Positions 5,598 through 8,792 of a DNA stretch of 8,792 nucleotides are shown in pieces. This DNA comes from an uncultured Oscillospiraceae bacterium. Lineage in GTDB: Bacteria > Bacillota > Clostridia > Oscillospirales > Oscillospiraceae. The translations under genes were made by a program, and so were the position numbers. How positions within the stretch are numbered: position 1 is the stretch's first letter; every line of letters starts with the position of its first letter. The stretch covers positions 1-8,792 of the forward strand of contig CAKTEB010000089.1 of the NCBI GenBank assembly GCA_934546685.1, read 5' to 3'. The notes under the pieces are model-generated. The model did no database searches. It was given only the letters and a program-made list of their open reading frames with translations, and was not told where the DNA came from.

Positions 5598-6387
5598 CAT
5601 TGGAAATACCAACATGGTATTTGCTATCTATAAGGGAGAGGAGATGCTGGGCTCCTTCCGGCTCTCCACCAACTCCACCGCCACCTCCGACGAGGTGGGC
5701 ATCCTGGCTGTGAGCTATTTTGAGCGGTTCGGCTATCGAACCGAGGATCTCAAGGCTTGCATCATCGGCTCCGTGGTGCCCCAGGTCATGTATTCCATCA
5801 CCAGCGCTATCATCAAGTATTTCGGGGTGGAGCCCCTGGTGGTGGGCACCGACGTGGATGCGGGCCTGAAATTCGACCCCCGGTGCTACGAGACCGGGCG
5901 GCTGGGCACGGATCGTGCTATCAACTGCATCGCGGCCCTGGAGAAGTACGGCGCGCCCTTTGTGATTCTGGACTTCGGCACCGCCACCACCATCGATGCT
6001 GTAGGCCCTGATGGGGTCTATAAGGGCGGCACCATTGGCCCCGGCCTCCAGGTGAGTCTGGACGCCCTGGTTTCCCGTACCGCCATGCTGCCCCGGGTGG
6101 AGCTGCAAATGCCCCAGACCGTTTTGGGCCGGAACACTGTGGAGCAGATCCAGGCGGGGGTTGTGGCCGGATATGTGGGCAATATGGAGTATCTGGTGCG
6201 CCAGGTCATCCAGGAGATGGACTGTGACGGGGTGAAGGTCATCGCCACCGGCGGCCTGTCCCGAATGATTGCCCAGCAGACGGACCGGATCAATATCGTG
6301 GATCAGATGCTGACCATGGACGGCCTCCGGATGATCTATGAGGCCAACCGGGACGCTAAGCCCATTGAGGTCAAGAATAACGACTAA
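5581..6387 (+). CDS. coaX: Type III pantothenate kinase
   Basis: A 268-residue acetate-and-sugar-kinase-fold enzyme that phosphorylates pantothenate with ATP, the first committed step of coenzyme A synthesis; this type is not inhibited by CoA. Landmarks: DIGNTN phosphate-binding loop at 6-11, SVVPQV at 64-69, GTDRAINCIAA at 109-119 (the G-x-DR pantothenate-site motif), DFGTATTID at 131-139, GGTIGPGL at 149-156, and ATGGL near the C-terminus. The length is slightly above the usual ~255-260, with a polar C-terminal end. The ATG has AAAGGA 8 bases upstream, placed within the phosphodiesterase gene, whose end it overlaps by 17 bases in another frame. It is followed at once by a strong terminator. 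Confidence 0.96.
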   Translation: MLLTIDIGNTNMVFAIYKGEEMLGSFRLSTNSTATSDEVGILAVSYFERFGYRTEDLKACIIGSVVPQVMYSITSAIIKYFGVEPLVVGTDVDAGLKFDPRCYETGRLGTDRAINCIAALEKYGAPFVILDFGTATTIDAVGPDGVYKGGTIGPGLQVSLDALVSRTAMLPRVELQMPQTVLGRNTVEQIQAGVVAGYVGNMEYLVRQVIQEMDCDGVKVIATGGLSRMIAQQTDRINIVDQMLTMDGLRMIYEANRDAKPIEVKNND

Positions 6388-6393
6388 TGCAAT

Positions 6394-6428
6394 AAAATCG
6401 GTCGCTGCGATTGCAGCGGCCGATTTTT
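6394..6428. terminator. Bidirectional intrinsic terminator between coaX and the MalY/PatB gene
   Basis: A 15-bp stem with one G-T pair (arms 6394-6408 and 6413-6427) around a GATT loop. The ends of the stem are AAAA and TTTT, with TTTTT at 6424-6428 on the plus strand and a matching T-run on the minus strand. It therefore can stop transcripts from both convergent genes, which end at 6387 (plus) and 6438 (minus). Confidence 0.92.
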
Positions 6429-6437
6429 GCGTTTCTA

Positions 6438-7586
6438 TCAGAGCGCCTTTTCCAGCCGATCCATGGCTTCCTCAATGGAGACCGTGGGGCAGGCCAGGTT
6501 GAAGCGAATGTGCCCCTGGCTGCCGGTGCCGAAGGGAATGCCGTCGTTGACAAACACCTGGGCGCTCTCCAGCTTCTTCATAAGCGCCTCCTGAGAAAGG
6601 CCCAGGCAGCTCAGGTCGATCCACTGGAGATAGGTGCCCTCCAGAGGAGAGAATACCGCACCGAGAATCATGGCTGTGAGCCGATCCTTTAATACCTGCC
6701 GGTTCCTCTGGAGATGTACCAGCAGAGCGTCCAGCCAGCTCTCGCCGCCCTCGTAGGCCGCGGTGGCGGAGGCGTAGGCAAAAGTGCCCAGGAAGTGTCC
6801 GCAGTGGACGCTTTGATCCGCCTGGAATTTCTTGCGGATGTCTTCATTTTCGATGAAAATATTGCTCAGGGCATTGCCTGCCAGGTTGAAGGTCTTACTG
6901 GGGGCGGTGCAGATAATGCACTGGTCTGCCAGTTCTGGAGCCGCCTGGGAGAACACCGTGTGCTGACCCTGATAGTCCAGGTCGAAGTGGATCTCGTCGG
7001 AGAGCACATAGAGGTGATGCTTCCGGCAGATCTCGCCTACCCGCTGGAGCTCCTCACGGGTCCAGACCCGGCCCACAGGGTTGTGAGGGGAGCAGAGCAT
7101 CAGCATTTTCGCCTGGGAGGCCTTTTTCTCCAGATCCTCAAAGTCCATGGTATATACGCCATTTTCGCATTTTAGCGGATTCTCCACCAGAGTGCGGCCA
7201 TTGTTCTTCACACTGCCGGCAAAGGGCGGATAGACGGGCGTCTGGATGATGACACCGTCCCCGGGCTTCGTCAGCGCACGGATGGCGATGCCCATGGCCG
7301 TGACCACGCCGGTGGTTTGGGTGCAGGTGTCCATGGAGACGGTCCAGTGGTGGCGGCGCTGCATCCAGGCGGCCACTGCGGCGTCATAGCGCTCCTTCTC
7401 CGGGGGCGCATAGCCAAAGCTGCCGGTCTTCACGCACCGGAGCATGCCCTCGGTGATGGCGGGGGCCAGATTCAGCCGCATTTCTGCCACGGAAAAGCTG
7501 ATGATATTGGGGTCGGTGATACCGTGCTCCGCCACAAAGGGGTGCACGCCGCCGCCGGTGTTAAGCGTTGTAAAATCAAAATCCAT
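6438..7586 (-). CDS. MalY/PatB-family PLP-dependent aminotransferase / cystathionine beta-lyase-like enzyme
   Basis: A 382-residue fold-type I PLP enzyme. Characterised relatives (MalY, PatB) are C-S beta-lyases that split cystathionine or cysteine to a thiol, pyruvate and ammonia; related proteins are aminotransferases. Features: TPVYPPF (116-122, Y119), CSPHNPVGRVW (165-175, with the Asn that contacts the cofactor), SDEIHFDL (196-203, D197), the PLP lysine K231 in APSKTFNLAGNA, and RFNLACP (361-367) with the substrate-carboxylate arginine. Length is normal. The N-terminal signature usually seen (RGTNSxKWD, then WVADMDF) is replaced by NTGGGVHPF and SVAEMRL, so this is a divergent subgroup and substrate is uncertain. 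The ATG at 7586 has AAAGGA 10 bases upstream. Monocistronic, convergent with coaX, divergent from glmS. Confidence 0.88.
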   Translation of the reverse strand: MDFDFTTLNTGGGVHPFVAEHGITDPNIISFSVAEMRLNLAPAITEGMLRCVKTGSFGYAPPEKERYDAAVAAWMQRRHHWTVSMDTCTQTTGVVTAMGIAIRALTKPGDGVIIQTPVYPPFAGSVKNNGRTLVENPLKCENGVYTMDFEDLEKKASQAKMLMLCSPHNPVGRVWTREELQRVGEICRKHHLYVLSDEIHFDLDYQGQHTVFSQAAPELADQCIICTAPSKTFNLAGNALSNIFIENEDIRKKFQADQSVHCGHFLGTFAYASATAAYEGGESWLDALLVHLQRNRQVLKDRLTAMILGAVFSPLEGTYLQWIDLSCLGLSQEALMKKLESAQVFVNDGIPFGTGSQGHIRFNLACPTVSIEEAMDRLEKAL

Positions 7587-7603
7587 GGGGATCCCATCCT
7601 TTC

Positions 7604-7618
7604 AGTTACAAAGTAACT
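7604..7618. promoter_or_regulatory. Palindromic operator candidate upstream of the MalY/PatB gene
   Basis: AGTTAC-AAA-GTAACT, a perfect 6-bp inverted repeat with a 3-base centre. It overlaps the transcription start predicted from the -10 at 7621-7626, where a repressor would block initiation. No regulator gene is adjacent, so the binding protein is unknown. Confidence 0.45.
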
Positions 7619-7620
7619 CT

Positions 7621-7649
7621 ATCATATCATAAGATCCTACAAAATACAA
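7621..7649 (-). promoter_or_regulatory. Probable promoter of the MalY/PatB gene
   Basis: On the minus strand TATGAT (7626-7621) is a good -10, with a weak TTGTAT -35 (7649-7644) 17 bases away. A second overlapping TATGAT at 7631-7626 has no usable -35. The weak -35 is consistent with a regulated promoter. Confidence 0.5.
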
Positions 7650-7695
7650 ACCCCAGGAACCATGGGAATTAGAGACGTATATAATGGCCTAAGGG

Positions 7696-7724
7696 TTGAT
7701 TTTTCTGGCAATTCAGGGTATAAT
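7696..7724 (+). promoter_or_regulatory. Sigma-A-type promoter of glmS
   Basis: TTGATT (7696-7701), a 17-base spacer and a perfect TATAAT (7719-7724). Transcription should start near 7731, giving a leader of about 70 bases. That leader holds a small GCGGC/GCCGC hairpin (7771-7775 with 7782-7786) directly before the ribosome site AAGGAG. It is too short for a full glmS ribozyme. Confidence 0.8.
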
Positions 7725-7800
7725 CTAAAGATACTGTGCCTGTAATTCGAGGTTTCGATGATGATAGATGGCGGCAAATGGGCCGCAGAAGGAGTTTATT

Positions 7801-8792
7801 ATGTGTGGTATTGTAGGATTTGCTGGTCACACCCAGGCGGCACCGGTGCTGCTGGATGGACTTGCAAAGCTGGAATATAGAGGCTACGATTCGACGGGCG
7901 TTTGCACCTACGCAAACGGCAAGCTGAATCTGGTGAAAAAAGAGGGCCGTCTTTCCAACGTGGCGGCGGCTACCAATGACGGCAAGGATCTGCCAGGGGA
8001 TATCGGCATCGGTCACACCCGCTGGGCCACCCACGGCGCGCCCTCGGACGTGAACGCCCACCCTCACGTCAGCAGTGACGGCAAGGTTGCACTGGTGCAC
8101 AACGGCATCGTGGAGAACTACTTGGACATCAAGGCCATGCTTTTGAAGGAAGGCTACACTTTTAAGTCCGAGACGGACACCGAGGTGGCCTGCAATCTGA
8201 TCGCCTACTGCTATAAGAAGACCGGCAAGCTGCTGGACGCCATGCATATGGCCTTGGATCAGATCGAGGGCAGCTATGCCTTCGTGACCATCTGCACGGA
8301 TCAGCCTGACACCATCGTGGCGGCCAAGAAGTCCAGCCCCATGATCTTCGGCTTCGGCGACGGCTGTAACTTTGTGGCCTCCGACGTGACGGCTGTGCTC
8401 AAGTACACCCGGGAGGTGGCCTACCTGAATGATGACGAGCTGGTGGAGATGACCGCCGATTCCGTCCATTTTTATGACCGGAGGGGCAATGAGATCCAAA
8501 AGCAGCCCGAGCACATCGATTGGGAGCTCTCTGCCGCGGAGAAGAACGGCTATGATCACTTCATGCTTAAGGAGATCCACGAGCAGCCCAAGGCCCTGGC
8601 CAACACCATTTCACCTCGCATTCGGGACGGCAAGGTGGTTCTGGACGATATCACCTTGGATGCGGACTACATCAAACGACTGAAGCGCATTTATGTGGTG
8701 GCCTGCGGCAGTGCTTATTATGTGGGCTGCGTGGGCAAGTACGTCATGGAGAAGCTATGCCGAATCCCCGTGGAGCCTATGCTGGCCTCCGA
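7801..8792 (+). CDS. glmS: Glutamine-fructose-6-phosphate aminotransferase (isomerizing), N-terminal part
   Basis: First 330 codons; the usual ~600-residue protein runs off the right edge. The enzyme makes glucosamine-6-phosphate from fructose-6-phosphate and glutamine, the entry to UDP-GlcNAc for peptidoglycan and, here, for the neighbouring WecA/TagO-type transferase. The glutaminase domain starts at once: MCGIVGF with the catalytic Cys2 (N-terminal after Met removal), YRGYDSTG at 26-33, GHTRWATHG at 71-79 and HNGIVENY at 100-107. The linker has DHFMLKEIHEQP, the conserved join to the sugar-binding half. The first SIS isomerase domain begins with VVACGSAYYVG at about 299-309, where CGSA replaces the more usual CGTS. 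The ATG at 7801 has AAGGAG 6 bases upstream. Divergent from the MalY/PatB gene. Confidence 0.97.
   Translation, partial: MCGIVGFAGHTQAAPVLLDGLAKLEYRGYDSTGVCTYANGKLNLVKKEGRLSNVAAATNDGKDLPGDIGIGHTRWATHGAPSDVNAHPHVSSDGKVALVHNGIVENYLDIKAMLLKEGYTFKSETDTEVACNLIAYCYKKTGKLLDAMHMALDQIEGSYAFVTICTDQPDTIVAAKKSSPMIFGFGDGCNFVASDVTAVLKYTREVAYLNDDELVEMTADSVHFYDRRGNEIQKQPEHIDWELSAAEKNGYDHFMLKEIHEQPKALANTISPRIRDGKVVLDDITLDADYIKRLKRIYVVACGSAYYVGCVGKYVMEKLCRIPVEPMLAS

Noticed and set aside
7680..7685. Extra TATAAT upstream of glmS
   Set aside because: No acceptable -35 at 16-18 bases upstream (the position reads GAACCA); the promoter at 7696-7724 is far better.
7669..8580. Minus-strand open frame of 303 codons
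   Set aside because: Antisense to glmS and across its promoter; no recognisable domain.
1..8792. Mobile elements, CRISPR arrays, tRNA/rRNA genes, toxin-antitoxin or defence genes
   Set aside because: No transposase or integrase motifs, no regular repeats, no cloverleaf in the short gaps, and every large coding frame is accounted for by a housekeeping gene or the small-protein operon.

Overview
The window looks like chromosomal housekeeping DNA from a GC-rich, low-motility-gene Firmicute, most likely a gut clostridium of the Oscillospiraceae type (Oscillibacter/Flavonifractor/Lawsonibacter-like). This is an inference from the high GC content, strong AGGAGG-type ribosome sites, sigma-A-type promoters, a TagO/WecA-type transferase, a type III pantothenate kinase and a cassette of small clostridial-looking hypothetical proteins. 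No mobile element, CRISPR array, tRNA or rRNA is visible.

Layout. (1) 1-1740, minus strand: glutamyl-tRNA synthetase (gltX) followed by a Nudix hydrolase with an ATGA overlap; the Nudix gene runs off the left edge. (2) 1741-1985: divergent promoter region, with a near-consensus promoter for gltX and an extended -10 promoter for trpS. The trpS side carries a hairpin flanked by two copies of TGGTAAAAT. No T-box is visible. (3) 1986-4207, plus strand: tryptophanyl-tRNA synthetase (trpS), then 14 bases on a polyprenyl-phosphate sugar-1-phosphate transferase (WecA/TagO family) with a long acidic, alanine-rich tail. (4) 4200-5046, minus strand: a tightly overlapping operon of three small proteins of unknown function, ending in its own terminator and preceded by a promoter-like element that resembles the mother-cell sporulation sigma factors. 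(5) 5109-6387, plus strand: a YfcE-like phosphodiesterase overlapping coaX (type III pantothenate kinase) by 17 bases, ending at a strong two-way terminator. (6) 6438-7586, minus strand: a MalY/PatB-family PLP enzyme with a divergent N-terminus and a palindrome at its predicted transcription start. (7) 7801-8792, plus strand: the first 330 codons of glmS (glucosamine-6-phosphate synthase), cut by the right edge.

Most genes serve core functions: tRNA charging, nucleotide clean-up, lipid-linked sugar and amino-sugar supply for the cell envelope, and CoA synthesis. The part least explained by known biology is the three-gene small-protein cassette at 4240-5046. Its first two products share a short helical motif, its third is a proline-rich leader followed by leucine-rich hydrophobic segments, and the promoter hint suggests a sporulation link that remains unproven.
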